A DNA stretch of 64,000 nt from contig JADCHE010000074.1 in the NCBI GenBank assembly GCA_020248665.1, positions 1 through 64,000 of the forward strand, read 5' to 3'. Shown here in pieces: positions 19,917-28,151 of the stretch. The notes below the pieces were generated by a model that saw only the letters and a list, made by a program, of their open reading frames with translations, had not been told where the DNA came from and did not search any database. The position numbers and the translations under genes were made by a program. Source of the stretch: Burkholderiales bacterium. Lineage in GTDB: Bacteria > Pseudomonadota > Gammaproteobacteria > Burkholderiales > Burkholderiaceae_E. The number at the start of each line of letters is the position of its first letter. Within the stretch, counting starts at the first letter, position 1.

Positions 19917-21017
19917 ATGTCGGACATCGGGCGTCGGGACCACCTGCAGCGCTCTGCAGCCCAGCTTCCGGTTTCGGCGTATTTCGATCAGGCGCTCTAC
20001 GAGCGCGAGATCGAGCTACTGTTCAAACAAGGCCCCGGGTACGTCGGCCACGAGCTGATGGTCCCGAACACGGGCGACTACTTCGCACTCCCGGCCGAGA
20101 AGGAGGGCCGGCTCCTCGTGCGGGGCGAACAGGGCATCGAGCTCCTGTCCAACGTCTGCCGCCATCGCCAGGCGGTCATGCTGAACGGGCGCGGCAACGC
20201 GCAGCAGATCGTCTGCCCGCTGCACCGGTGGACGTACGACCTGCAGGGGCGCCTGATGGGCGCGCCGCACTTCGACGAGCAGCCCTGCCTCAACCTGGGC
20301 CGCAGCCCGCTGCGGAACTGGAACGGGCTGCTGTTCTCGGGCCAGCGCGACGTCGCGGACGACCTCGCCCGGATGGGCGCGCGCGGCGACCTCGACTTCT
20401 CGGGCTACATGCTCGACCACGTGGAGGTCCACGAGTGCGCGTACAACTGGAAGACCTTCATCGAGGTCTACCTCGAGGATTATCACGTCGAGCCCTTCCA
20501 CCCCGGGCTGGGCAAGTTCGTCGAGTGCGACGACCTGAACTGGGAGTTCGGCGAGTGGTGGTCGGTGCAGACCGTGGGCGTGCACCGCGGCCTCGGCAAG
20601 CCGGGCAGCGAGGTCTACCGGCGCTGGCACGACGAGGTGCTGCGCTTTCGCGACGGCCAGCCGCCCAAGCACGGCGCGATCTGGCTCACCTACTACCCGA
20701 ACGTGATGGTCGAGTGGTACCCGCACGTGCTGGTCGTGTCGCACCTGGTCCCGCGCGGGCCGCGGCACACGACCAACATCGTCGAGTTCTACTACCCCGA
20801 GGAGATCGTGCTGTTCGAGCGCGAGTTCGTCGAGGCCGAGCGCGCGGCGTACATGGAGACCTGCGTCGAGGACGACGAGATCGCGATCCGGATGGACGCG
20901 GGCCGGCAGGTCCTGCTCGAGCGGGGCGAGAACCAGGTCGGCCCCTACCAGAGCCCGATGGAGGACGGCATGCAGCACTTCCACGAGTTCCTCCGCACGC
21001 GGATGAGGATCGACTGA
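19917..21017 (+). CDS. Rieske non-heme iron oxygenase, alpha-subunit type
   Basis: The 366-residue protein has an N-terminal Rieske domain whose [2Fe-2S] ligands are Cys81-x-His83 (NVCRHRQ) and Cys100-x2-His103 (CPLHRW). The C-terminal catalytic domain has the mononuclear iron signature EVYLEDYHVEPFHPG with His190 and His195. It has the overall form of ring-hydroxylating or Rieske demethylase/monooxygenase subunits, but no ferredoxin, reductase or beta subunit gene is nearby. An AGGAGG ribosome binding site precedes the ATG by 8 bases. It faces the xseB-ispA-dxs operon. The substrate is unknown. Confidence 0.88.
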   Translation: MSDIGRRDHLQRSAAQLPVSAYFDQALYEREIELLFKQGPGYVGHELMVPNTGDYFALPAEKEGRLLVRGEQGIELLSNVCRHRQAVMLNGRGNAQQIVCPLHRWTYDLQGRLMGAPHFDEQPCLNLGRSPLRNWNGLLFSGQRDVADDLARMGARGDLDFSGYMLDHVEVHECAYNWKTFIEVYLEDYHVEPFHPGLGKFVECDDLNWEFGEWWSVQTVGVHRGLGKPGSEVYRRWHDEVLRFRDGQPPKHGAIWLTYYPNVMVEWYPHVLVVSHLVPRGPRHTTNIVEFYYPEEIVLFEREFVEAERAAYMETCVEDDEIAIRMDAGRQVLLERGENQVGPYQSPMEDGMQHFHEFLRTRMRID

Positions 21018-21042
21018 GCCGGGGCGCGGTCCGGGTCGAGCG

Positions 21043-21951
21043 GTGAGCGCGACCGTCCAGGCATCCTGGGCGGTCGCGTCGGCGCTCGCCTTCGCCGCGA
21101 TGAGCGCGGCGATCAAGCTCGGCTACGCGCACTACGGGCTGTTCGAGCTGGTGTTCTGGCGCAACCTGCTCGGCGCGGCGGCGATCGGCGCGTGGGCGCT
21201 GGCGACCCGGCGTCGGCTGTCGACGCCGCTCTGGCCGATGCACCTGCGCCGCTCGGCGGCCGGCGCCGCGTCGATGGTGCTGTGGTTCGCCGCGCTCGCC
21301 GCGCTGCCGCTGCCGACCGCGGCGACGCTCGGCAACACCTCGCCGCTGTTCGCGGCGCTCGGCATCGCGCTCGCCGCGCGGATGCGCGGCGCGCCGCCCG
21401 ACGCGCGGCGTCGGCTGCTGTACGCGGCCGCAGCCTGCGGCTTCGCAGGCGTGCTGCTCGCGCTGCGCCCGACGCTCGACGGCGCGACGCTCGGTGGCTT
21501 CGCCGCGGGGCTCGCCTCGGGGCTGCTCGCGACCTTCGTCTATTTCGAGATGCGCACGCTCGGCGCGGCCGGCGAGCCGTCGTGGCGGGTGGTCTTCTGG
21601 TTCTCGACGGTGTCGACCGGCGTGGGCCTCGCCGGCATCGCGGCCACCGGCGGCTTCTCGTCGCATGTGCCCGAGGGCGTCGCCTGCCTGGTCGCCGTCG
21701 CGGGCTTCGCGCTCGTCGGGCAGCTGACGATGACGCGCGCGTTCGCCGGCCCCGCGACGCTGCTCGCCGCGAACCTGCAGTACGCGAACATCGGCTTCGC
21801 CGCGGTCATCGCGGCGTTCCTCTTCCAGGAGACGCTGAGTGCGCGCGAGGGACTCGGCCTCGCGGTGATCGCCGCCAGCGGCGCGTGGGCGACCTGGATC
21901 GCGGCGCGGCCCGATCCCGCGGCCGCCGCGGCGACGGGGGCGGCGCGATGA
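21043..21951 (+). CDS. EamA/DMT-superfamily transporter
   Basis: The 302-residue inner-membrane protein has about ten hydrophobic segments arranged as two EamA repeats. The first starts AVASALAFAAMSAAIKLGY with FWRNLLGAAAIGAW; the second includes FVYFEMRTLGAAGEPSWRVV and ends FLFQETLSAREGLGLAVIAA, the conserved repeat end. Such proteins export or import small metabolites. The start is GTG at 21043, 25 bases after the Rieske gene. The stop overlaps the following epimerase start as ATGA. The substrate is unknown. Confidence 0.85.
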   Translation: MSATVQASWAVASALAFAAMSAAIKLGYAHYGLFELVFWRNLLGAAAIGAWALATRRRLSTPLWPMHLRRSAAGAASMVLWFAALAALPLPTAATLGNTSPLFAALGIALAARMRGAPPDARRRLLYAAAACGFAGVLLALRPTLDGATLGGFAAGLASGLLATFVYFEMRTLGAAGEPSWRVVFWFSTVSTGVGLAGIAATGGFSSHVPEGVACLVAVAGFALVGQLTMTRAFAGPATLLAANLQYANIGFAAVIAAFLFQETLSAREGLGLAVIAASGAWATWIAARPDPAAAAATGAAR

Positions 21952-22769
21952 GCCTCGCGGTGGTCGGGCCGGGCAGCCTGACCGGCCGCGCGCTGCGGGC
22001 CCGGCCCGAGGCGCCCGGCTGGCGCTTCGTGCGCTGGCAGGACGCGGTCGCGGACGACGCGTGGCTCGACGGCGTCGAGGCGGTCGTCGTCTGCGCGTAC
22101 CACCCGGCGCTGCGCGCCGGTGCGCCGTACGACGCCGCGCTCGACGTGGAGCTCGCGATCGCACGGCGCGTCGCGGCGCGCCGCGCAGTGCGCTACCTGA
22201 TGCTGAGCACGCGCGCGGTCTACGGCCCGGCCGGCGACGACCCGGTGCTGCGCGAGGACCGCCCGCCCCGCCCCGACCGCCCGTACGGCGCCTCGAAGCT
22301 CGCGACCGAGCGCGCGCTCGACGCGCTGCTCGGCGAGCGGCTCTCGGTGCTGCGCCTGTCGAACGTGTTCGGCGACGAGGCGATCCCGGGGCGCAGGACC
22401 TTCTTCGGCGTCGCGCTCGCGACGCTGCGCGAGCGCGGGGCGATCGCGCTCGACATCGACCCGTCGGTCGAACGCGACTTCGTGCCGGTCGAGGCTGCCG
22501 CCGACGCGATCGCGCGCATCGCGGACACGCCGCGTGGCGGCACGTTCAACGTCGGCGCGGGCGTCGCGACGCCGGTCGGCGCGATCGCGCAGGCGCTGGT
22601 CGAAGGCCACGGCACGGGCCGGGTCGAGGTGCTCGAACGGCGGCTGCACGACGCGTTCGCGCTCGACGTCGGCGCGGCGGTGAACGCGTTCGGCCTGGTG
22701 CCGGTGCCGCGCGAGGCGGTACTCGCGCGCTGCGTCGCGATCGGGCTCGCGGCACGCACGGCGGGCTGA
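21948..22769 (+). CDS. NAD-dependent epimerase/dehydratase family protein
   Basis: The 273-residue extended SDR has a modified N-terminal dinucleotide loop (VVGPGSLTGRALR). It also has LMLSTRAVYG with the catalytic Ser/Thr position and the YxxxK pair in RPYGASKLATERAL. Later VLRLSNVFG and GGTFNVGAGVATPVGAI are typical of nucleotide-sugar epimerases/dehydratases. It is coupled to the DMT transporter by an ATGA overlap and followed by a strong hairpin, so it probably ends that transcription unit. The substrate is undetermined. Confidence 0.8.
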   Translation: MSLAVVGPGSLTGRALRARPEAPGWRFVRWQDAVADDAWLDGVEAVVVCAYHPALRAGAPYDAALDVELAIARRVAARRAVRYLMLSTRAVYGPAGDDPVLREDRPPRPDRPYGASKLATERALDALLGERLSVLRLSNVFGDEAIPGRRTFFGVALATLRERGAIALDIDPSVERDFVPVEAAADAIARIADTPRGGTFNVGAGVATPVGAIAQALVEGHGTGRVEVLERRLHDAFALDVGAAVNAFGLVPVPREAVLARCVAIGLAARTAG

Positions 22770-22770
22770 C

Positions 22771-22798
22771 GCGACGTGCGGTGCGGGCCGCACGTCGC
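22771..22798 (+). terminator. Stem-loop directly after the epimerase stop
   Basis: Arms 22771-22781 (GCGACGTGCGG) and 22788-22798 (CCGCACGTCGC) are perfectly complementary over 11 bases with a 6-base loop, starting two bases after the stop codon. No T-tract follows, so it may be a Rho-assisted terminator or a 3'-end stabilising hairpin. It separates the Rieske/DMT/epimerase unit from the udh-gci unit. Confidence 0.5.
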
Positions 22799-22890
22799 GG
22801 CCGGAAGCGGGGTGTACCATCCGGCAGCGCCCGGTGCGCCACGTCGCACCACCTCGCGCACCGCCCCGTCCGCGAACAGCGAGGCCCCCG

Positions 22891-23733
22891 ATGCCACCGA
22901 CCCCGCCCCGCCCCCGCGTGCTGCTCACCGGCGCCGCCGGCGACGTCGGTTCGCGCCTGCGCCCGCTGCTGCTCGCCGAGTACGGCGCGCTCCGCCTGTC
23001 CGACCTGCGCGAGCCGGCGGTGCCGCCGAAGCCCGGCGAGACCTTCGTGCGCGCGGACCTCGCCGACCCCGCTCAAGTCGCGGCGATCGTCGAGGAGGTG
23101 GATGCGATCGTCCACCTCGGCGGCTACTCGGTCGAGGGACCGTGGGAGCCGATCCTGTCGGCCAACATCGTCGGCACCCAGGTGCTCTACGAGGCCGCGC
23201 GTCGCGGGGGCGTGAAGCGCATCGTGTTCGCCTCCTCGAACCACGCGGTCGGCTTCTACCGGCGCGACCGCACGATCGACCACGCGGTGCCGCCGCGCCC
23301 CGACACGCGCTACGGGCTCTCGAAGGCCTTCGGCGAGGCGCTCGGCGCGCTGTACGCCGACAAGCACGGCCTGCGCGTGCTGAACATCCGGATCGGCAAC
23401 GTCGCCGATGCGCCGATCGACCGGCGGCGCCTCGCGATCTGGATCGCGCCCGCCGACCTGTTGCAGCTGGTGCGCATCGGCATCGAGCATCCGGACCTGC
23501 GTTACGAAATCGTCTACGGCGCGTCCGACAACGCGCGGGCGTGGTGGGACAATCGGCGCGCCCGCGAGTTCGGGTACCGGCCGACCGCGCGCGCGGAGGA
23601 CCATGCCGCGAGGGTGCTCTCGGTCGCCGAGACGCCCGACCCGGTCGGCGACCGGTTCCAGGGCGGCGGTTTCTGCACGCAGGCGTTCGATCACGACGAG
23701 CCGGCGCAGTCCGGACGCGGCAACGTCGCCTGA
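22891..23733 (+). CDS. udh: Uronate dehydrogenase-like NAD-dependent oxidoreductase
   Basis: The 280-residue SDR has VLLTGAAGDVGSRLRPLL (NAD-binding TGxxGxxG), the active-site region FASSNHAVGFYRR, the YxxxK pair in RYGLSKAFGEALG, and the C-terminal YEIVYGASDNARAWWDN. The SSNHxxGFY and SDNxRAWWDN elements are diagnostic of uronate dehydrogenases, which oxidise D-galacturonate or D-glucuronate to the aldaro-lactone. The next gene encodes an enzyme that uses such a lactone, which supports the call. The ATG at 22891 lies 121 bases after the previous stop; a possible -10 (TACCAT at 22815) lies between. Confidence 0.85.
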   Translation: MPPTPPRPRVLLTGAAGDVGSRLRPLLLAEYGALRLSDLREPAVPPKPGETFVRADLADPAQVAAIVEEVDAIVHLGGYSVEGPWEPILSANIVGTQVLYEAARRGGVKRIVFASSNHAVGFYRRDRTIDHAVPPRPDTRYGLSKAFGEALGALYADKHGLRVLNIRIGNVADAPIDRRRLAIWIAPADLLQLVRIGIEHPDLRYEIVYGASDNARAWWDNRRAREFGYRPTARAEDHAARVLSVAETPDPVGDRFQGGGFCTQAFDHDEPAQSGRGNVA

Positions 23734-23761
23734 GGCGGCGCCCACAGGGAGGAGACACCGC

Positions 23762-24976
23762 ATGCCCCGCATCGCCCGCGTCCGCGCGCACGTGCTCGAA
23801 GCGCCGCTGTCCGAGCCGTTCGCCTGGTCGTTCACCGAGACCTCGACGCGCGGCTCGTGCGTCGTCGAGGTGACCACCGAGGACGGTCTGTCGGGCTGGG
23901 GCGAGTGCCTCGGCCCCGCACGGCTCAACGCGCCGATCGTCGGCGCGTACGGACGGATGCTGCTCGGGCAGGACGCGCTCGCGGTCGACCGCCATTGGCT
24001 CGCGATGTACAACGGGCTGCGCGACCAGGGCATGAAGGGGCTCGCGCTGACCGCGCTGTCGGGCGTCGACGTCGCGCTCTGGGACCTGCGCGGGCGCCAC
24101 TGGGGCGAGCCGGTCTGGCGGCTGATGGGCGGTCGCTTCCGCGACGCGGTCGCCGCGTACGCGACCGGTACCTACCGGCGCGGCGACGGCTGGCGCACGC
24201 TCGAGACGCGCCGGACCGCGGCGCGCTTCGGCGGCGGCGATCCGGACGCGCTGACGCGCGAGACGCTGCAGTACCTCGTCGACGAGGTCGCCGGCTATGC
24301 CGCGCAAGGGTTCCGCGCAGCCAAGCTCAAGATCGGCTTCGGCGTCGACCAGGACGTCGCGCTGGTTCGCGCGGTGCGCGAGGCGGTCGGGCCGCGGGTC
24401 GGGTTGATGATCGACGCGAATCACGGCTACGACGCGATCGACGCGATCCGGCTCGGGAGCGCGGTCGCCGACCTCGACATCGGCTGGTTCGAGGAGCCGG
24501 TCGTACCCGACGACCTCGACAGCTACGTCGAGGTGCGCCGCGGCCAGCCGGTCCCGGTCGCCGGCGGCGAGACCGAATTCACCCGCTGGGGCTTTCGCGA
24601 GGTGCTGACGCGCCGCGCGATGGACATCGTGCAGCCGGACATCTGCGCGTGCGGCGGGCTGTCGGAGGCGAAGAAGATCGCCGACATGGCGACCGCGTTC
24701 GGCGTGCGGCTGGTACCCCACGTCTGGGGCACCGGCATCGGCCTGGCCGCGGCGCTGCAGCTGCACGCGGTGCTGCCGCCGTCGCCGCCGCGGCACGATC
24801 CGACCGAGCCGATGCTCGAGTTCGACCGCAGCGAGCACCCGTTCCGGCAGGCGGTGCTCGCCGAGCCGATCGAGCACGAGCGCGGCATGGTGCGGATCCC
24901 CGACGGACCGGGGCTCGGCGTCGCGATCGACGTCGACGCGATCGCACGCTGGCGCGCGGACCTCGTCTCGACCTGA
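23762..24976 (+). CDS. gci: D-galactarolactone cycloisomerase-like enolase-superfamily enzyme
   Basis: The 404-residue protein belongs to the mandelate racemase group. It has an N-terminal capping domain with SGWGECLGPARLNAP and a barrel with the acid/base lysine pair AAKLKIGFG. Metal ligands are in MIDANHGYD, WFEEPVVP and VAGGETEF, and the C-terminal signatures are LVPHVWGTGIG, FRQAVLAEP and IPDGPGLGVAI. From memory these match the characterised Agrobacterium galactarolactone cycloisomerase (Gci), which opens galactaro-1,4-lactone to 3-deoxy-2-keto-hexarate. It follows udh by 28 bases with a GGGAGGAGA ribosome binding site. The exact substrate is inferred. Confidence 0.82.
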   Translation: MPRIARVRAHVLEAPLSEPFAWSFTETSTRGSCVVEVTTEDGLSGWGECLGPARLNAPIVGAYGRMLLGQDALAVDRHWLAMYNGLRDQGMKGLALTALSGVDVALWDLRGRHWGEPVWRLMGGRFRDAVAAYATGTYRRGDGWRTLETRRTAARFGGGDPDALTRETLQYLVDEVAGYAAQGFRAAKLKIGFGVDQDVALVRAVREAVGPRVGLMIDANHGYDAIDAIRLGSAVADLDIGWFEEPVVPDDLDSYVEVRRGQPVPVAGGETEFTRWGFREVLTRRAMDIVQPDICACGGLSEAKKIADMATAFGVRLVPHVWGTGIGLAAALQLHAVLPPSPPRHDPTEPMLEFDRSEHPFRQAVLAEPIEHERGMVRIPDGPGLGVAIDVDAIARWRADLVST

Positions 24977-24977
24977 C

Positions 24978-25154
24978 GAGCGCCTCGCCGCCGAATTGCG
25001 CACGGCGCTGACCGTGCCCGAGGTCGCGCAGAGGCTGACCGCGCAGGGCGCCGAACCGCGGCCGTCCACGCGGGCAGCGTGCCCGACCTTCTCGAGGTCC
25101 GACACCGAGCGCCGGGCGCAATGGGTGGACGAGACCGGCATCAGGGCAGAATGA
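24978..25154 (+). pseudogene. 3' remnant of a Bug/TctC-type solute-binding protein gene
   Basis: Directly after the gci stop one frame is open for 58 codons without a start codon and ends in TGA at 25152. Its translation (ERLAAELRTALTVPEVAQRL, then TAQGAEPRPST, then TERRAQWVDETGIRAE) is the typical last helix pair of Bug/TctC periplasmic binding proteins. In these, LNAE...LxxPEVxxRLxxQGAEP...ERWxxVVxxxGIxxE is conserved. The middle (RAACPTFSRSD) has drifted. The rest of the gene is missing, apparently deleted up to the end of gci. It is probably the former uptake protein of the uronate operon. Confidence 0.7.
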
Positions 25155-25188
25155 CGACCCTCGACCCACCCCGACATCCGGACCCGCC

Positions 25189-26037
25189 ATGCCCTGGACC
25201 ACGCTGATCGCCGTCGACGAGCTCGCCGAGCACATCGACCGCTGCCTCGTCGTCGACTCACGCCACGACCTGACCGACCCCGCCGCGGGACGCCGCCAGT
25301 GGACCGAGGCACACGTGCCCGGCGCGGTCTTCGTGAGCCTCGACGAGCAACTGTCGGTCGCGAAGAACGGCCGCAACGGCCGGCACCCGATGCCGTCGCG
25401 CGAGCAGGTCCGCGACGTGCTGGCCTCGATCGGCCTGTCCGACGACACGCAACTGGTGGTCTATGACGGCGGCAACGGCATGGCCGGCCGGCTGTGGTGG
25501 ATGGCCAAGTGGATCGGCCACGACGCGGTCGCGGTGCTCGACGGCGGCATGGCCGCGTGGCGCAAGGCCGGCTATCCGGTCGCCGCCGACGCACCCGCGC
25601 CGCGCACGCCGGGACGGCTCGCGCTGCGCGCGCCGCTCGCGACGCTGGCCGACGCCGACGAGACCGGCCGCGCCGCACGTGACGCGTCGCGGCTCGTCGT
25701 CGACGCCCGGCCGGCCGAGCGCTACCGGGGTGAGATCGAGCCGATGGACCCGGTCGCAGGCCACATCCCGGGCGCGCTCAGCCGCCCTTGGAGCCTCAAC
25801 GTCCGCGAGGACGGGCGCTTCAAGCCGGCGCCGGTGCTGCGCGCCGAGTTCGACGCGCTGCTCGCGGGGCGCGAGCCGTCGGCGGTCGTCAACAGCTGCG
25901 GCTCGGGGGTGTCGGCCTGCATCAACCTGCTCGCGATGGCGCACGCCGGCCTGCCGGGGGCGGCGCTGTACGGCGGCTCGTGGAGCGAGTGGGTGTCCGA
26001 CCCGTCGCGGCCGGTCGCGACCGGCCCGAACCCCTGA
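25189..26037 (+). CDS. sseA: 3-mercaptopyruvate sulfurtransferase
   Basis: The 282-residue protein has two rhodanese domains. The first is inactive (about 1-130, with DSRHDL, AHVPGAVFVSLDEQL and WRKAGYPV). The second is catalytic (about 150-282), with DARPAERYRGEIEPMDPVAGHIPGA. The active-site loop is NSCGSGVSA with Cys237; CGSGV(T/S)A is the mercaptopyruvate-type loop, unlike the CRKG(V/I)T of thiosulfate sulfurtransferase. It transfers sulfur from 3-mercaptopyruvate to thiols or cyanide. It ends 13 bases before the convergent MFS gene. Confidence 0.9.
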   Translation: MPWTTLIAVDELAEHIDRCLVVDSRHDLTDPAAGRRQWTEAHVPGAVFVSLDEQLSVAKNGRNGRHPMPSREQVRDVLASIGLSDDTQLVVYDGGNGMAGRLWWMAKWIGHDAVAVLDGGMAAWRKAGYPVAADAPAPRTPGRLALRAPLATLADADETGRAARDASRLVVDARPAERYRGEIEPMDPVAGHIPGALSRPWSLNVREDGRFKPAPVLRAEFDALLAGREPSAVVNSCGSGVSACINLLAMAHAGLPGAALYGGSWSEWVSDPSRPVATGPNP

Positions 26038-26050
26038 CCACGGCGCGGCG

Positions 26051-27265
26051 CTAGCCGCCGCTGCGCACGCGGTCGCGCCGATCGAACCGCGCGAGTGCCC
26101 ACGCGCACGCGAGGTCCCCCAGCGCGAGTGCGCCGGTCGCCCACCAGGTGTGATGCCAGCCGCCGCTCGCCGCATGCACCGCGGCGATCAGCGGCGGCGA
26201 CAGGAACTGCCCGAGCGTCGAGCCCTGCTGCATCAGCCCGGTGGTCGTGCCGACGGCCCGCGCGTGCGGCGCGTCGCGGGCGGTCGACGCGAACAGCGTG
26301 CCGGGGATCAGCCCGCCCATCGCCGAGAACAGCAGCACGCCCACGTAGCGCACCGCGAACGGCGCGTCGCTGCCGAAGCACAGCCACGCGCCGACGATCA
26401 TCGACGCGGCCGCCGCGACGATCGGCGCCCAGCGCGGCCAGCCCCGCTGCAGCAGCATGCCCGAGGCGAGATTGCCCGCGACGTTGACCGCGACGCCGAG
26501 CGCGGTCAGCGTGCCGGCGAGCGCGAGCGGCACGCCCGCCTCGGCGTACAGCGTCGGCAGGAACGAGAACACGCCCATCCACTGAGACGCGTAGCAGCCG
26601 AACGCCGCGGCAAGCACCCAGGGCCGCGGCGAGCGCAGCGTGTCGCGGACCAGCCCGAGCGCGCCGTCGGGCACGCGGCCCGGCGGATCGGGCGGCACGA
26701 CGCGGCCGAGCAGCACCGCCATGGCGAGGCACGCAGCCCCGATCGCGAGCCACACCGGCCGCCAGCCGAGCGACGGATAAGCGAGCGGCGTGAGCGCGAG
26801 CCCGAGCGCCATGCCGGTCGGCATGTACGCGCTCCACGCGCCCATGGTCCCGCGCAGCCGCTCGGGCGGCATCGTGCGCGCGAGCAGCGCCGGGCCGGGC
26901 AGCACCGCGAGGATGAAGCCCGCGCTCTCGAGCGCGCGACTCGCGAGCAGCCACGGCGCGCCGGGCGAGGCCGCGCCGAGCGCGCAAGCGAAGGCCGCGA
27001 CGACCAGCCCCATGCGCATCACGCGGCGCGGCCCGAAGCGGTCGGCGAGCATCCCGCCGAAGAGTCCGAGCAGCATCCCGGCGAGCTGGAAGAACGACAC
27101 CAGCAGGCTCGCCGCCACCAGGTCGAGCCCGAACTCCTCGCGCAGCAGCGGCAACGCCGGCGGCAGCTTGCCGACGTTGAGCGACACGACGATCGCCGCG
27201 GCGAGGATCGCGGCGAGCGAGCCGCCGCGCGCGGGCGACGTCGCCGCGGCCGTCCCGGGCGTCAC
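26051..27265 (-). CDS. Major facilitator superfamily transporter
   Basis: The 404-residue inner-membrane protein has about twelve hydrophobic segments. The first is AAILAAAIVVSLNVGKLPPALPLL. The MFS loop 2-3 motif is GGMLADRFGPRRVMRMG. It resembles the CynX/NimT and related anion:cation symporter groups. The start is GTG at 27265, 11 bases after the ZIP transporter stop on the same strand, so they are likely cotranscribed. The substrate is not evident. Confidence 0.85.
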   Translation of the reverse strand: MTPGTAAATSPARGGSLAAILAAAIVVSLNVGKLPPALPLLREEFGLDLVAASLLVSFFQLAGMLLGLFGGMLADRFGPRRVMRMGLVVAAFACALGAASPGAPWLLASRALESAGFILAVLPGPALLARTMPPERLRGTMGAWSAYMPTGMALGLALTPLAYPSLGWRPVWLAIGAACLAMAVLLGRVVPPDPPGRVPDGALGLVRDTLRSPRPWVLAAAFGCYASQWMGVFSFLPTLYAEAGVPLALAGTLTALGVAVNVAGNLASGMLLQRGWPRWAPIVAAAASMIVGAWLCFGSDAPFAVRYVGVLLFSAMGGLIPGTLFASTARDAPHARAVGTTTGLMQQGSTLGQFLSPPLIAAVHAASGGWHHTWWATGALALGDLACAWALARFDRRDRVRSGG

Positions 27266-27276
27266 GGGCGCCGCCC

Positions 27277-28077
27277 TCAGTGCGCGTGCCCGAGCGACGT
27301 CAGCGCGGCGATCGCGCCGATGCCGGCGAGCATCAGCAGCACCTGCAGCAGCGACTCGCCGCGCTGGCGCTGCCGGTGCATGTCGGGCACGAGGTCGGCG
27401 AGCGCGATGTAGACGAACGCGCTCGCGGCGAGCACCAGCACGAAGGGCAGTGCCTCCTTCGCGGCCTCCAGCCACACGTAGCCGATCACGCCGCCCGCGA
27501 CCGCGGCCAGCCCCGACAGCACGTTGTAGAACAGCGCGCGGCGCCGCGACAGGCCCGCGTTCAGCAACACGATGAAGTCGCCCACCTCCTGCGGGATCTC
27601 GTGCGCCGCGATCGCTGCCGCGGTCAGCCAGCCGAGCCACGGATCGGTGAGGAACGCGGCCGCGACGAGGAAGCCGTCGGCGAGGTTGTGGATCGAGTCG
27701 CCGACCAGGATCAGCGTGCCGCCGGGCCCGGCCTCGCGGCGGTCGTGCCCATGATGGTGGCCGTGGCCGTCGCCCTCGTGGTGGTGGCTGTGCCGAAGCA
27801 CCGACGAGCGCTCGAGCAGGAAGAACGCGACCAGCCCGCCGAGCAGCGTCCACGACAGCGCGTGCAGGTCCGCCTGCGACTCGAACGCTTCGGGCAGCAG
27901 GTGCAGGATCGCGGCACCGAGCAGGATGCCGGCCGACAGGCTCACCATCCGCGGCACGAGGCGCGACATCAGCCCGAAGGACAGCCATGCGGCCGCCATG
28001 ACGGACGCGACCCCGGAGAGCAGCGTCGCTGCGATGATCGAGGCGAGGATCAGGGCGGTTCCCGGGGCCAGATGCAA
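27277..28077 (-). CDS. ZIP-family metal transporter
   Basis: The protein of about 266 residues has eight hydrophobic segments. Between segments 3 and 4 is a His-rich cytoplasmic loop (HSHHHEGDGHGHHHGHD). The signature metal-site helices are DSIHNLADGF (HNxxD) and AAHEIPQEVGD (HExPxE). ZIP proteins import zinc or related divalent ions. No ATG gives a full first membrane segment. A TTG at 28077 (then HLAPGTALILASIIAATLL) does, only 12 bases after a TATACT -10 box, so the mRNA may be almost leaderless. The next ATG (27999) would delete that helix. It is cotranscribed with the MFS gene. Confidence 0.85.
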   Translation of the reverse strand: MHLAPGTALILASIIAATLLSGVASVMAAAWLSFGLMSRLVPRMVSLSAGILLGAAILHLLPEAFESQADLHALSWTLLGGLVAFFLLERSSVLRHSHHHEGDGHGHHHGHDRREAGPGGTLILVGDSIHNLADGFLVAAAFLTDPWLGWLTAAAIAAHEIPQEVGDFIVLLNAGLSRRRALFYNVLSGLAAVAGGVIGYVWLEAAKEALPFVLVLAASAFVYIALADLVPDMHRQRQRGESLLQVLLMLAGIGAIAALTSLGHAH

Positions 28078-28081
28078 ACGT

Positions 28082-28096
28082 GTTGCAGAGTATAAC
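28082..28096 (-). promoter_or_regulatory. ZIP promoter: -10 TATACT inside a Zur-like palindrome
   Basis: GTTGCA-GAG-TATAAC is an imperfect palindrome with half sites GTTGCA and GTTATA. It resembles proteobacterial Zur operators, built on GTTATA-n-TATAAC. On the minus strand it contains TATACT, a five-of-six -10 hexamer, immediately upstream of the ZIP start. Repressor binding here would block transcription when zinc is plentiful. The match is partial and made by eye. Confidence 0.4.
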
Positions 28097-28151
28097 CGCG
28101 CGCATCTCGGCGCGGCCCGGTCCGGTCCCGGCGCCGTGCCGGGCCCGGCCG

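Noticed and set aside
24978-25154. Considered as an unusual C-terminal extension of gci by stop-codon readthrough
   Set aside because: The remnant is in a different reading frame from gci and resembles another family, so a gene fossil explains it better.
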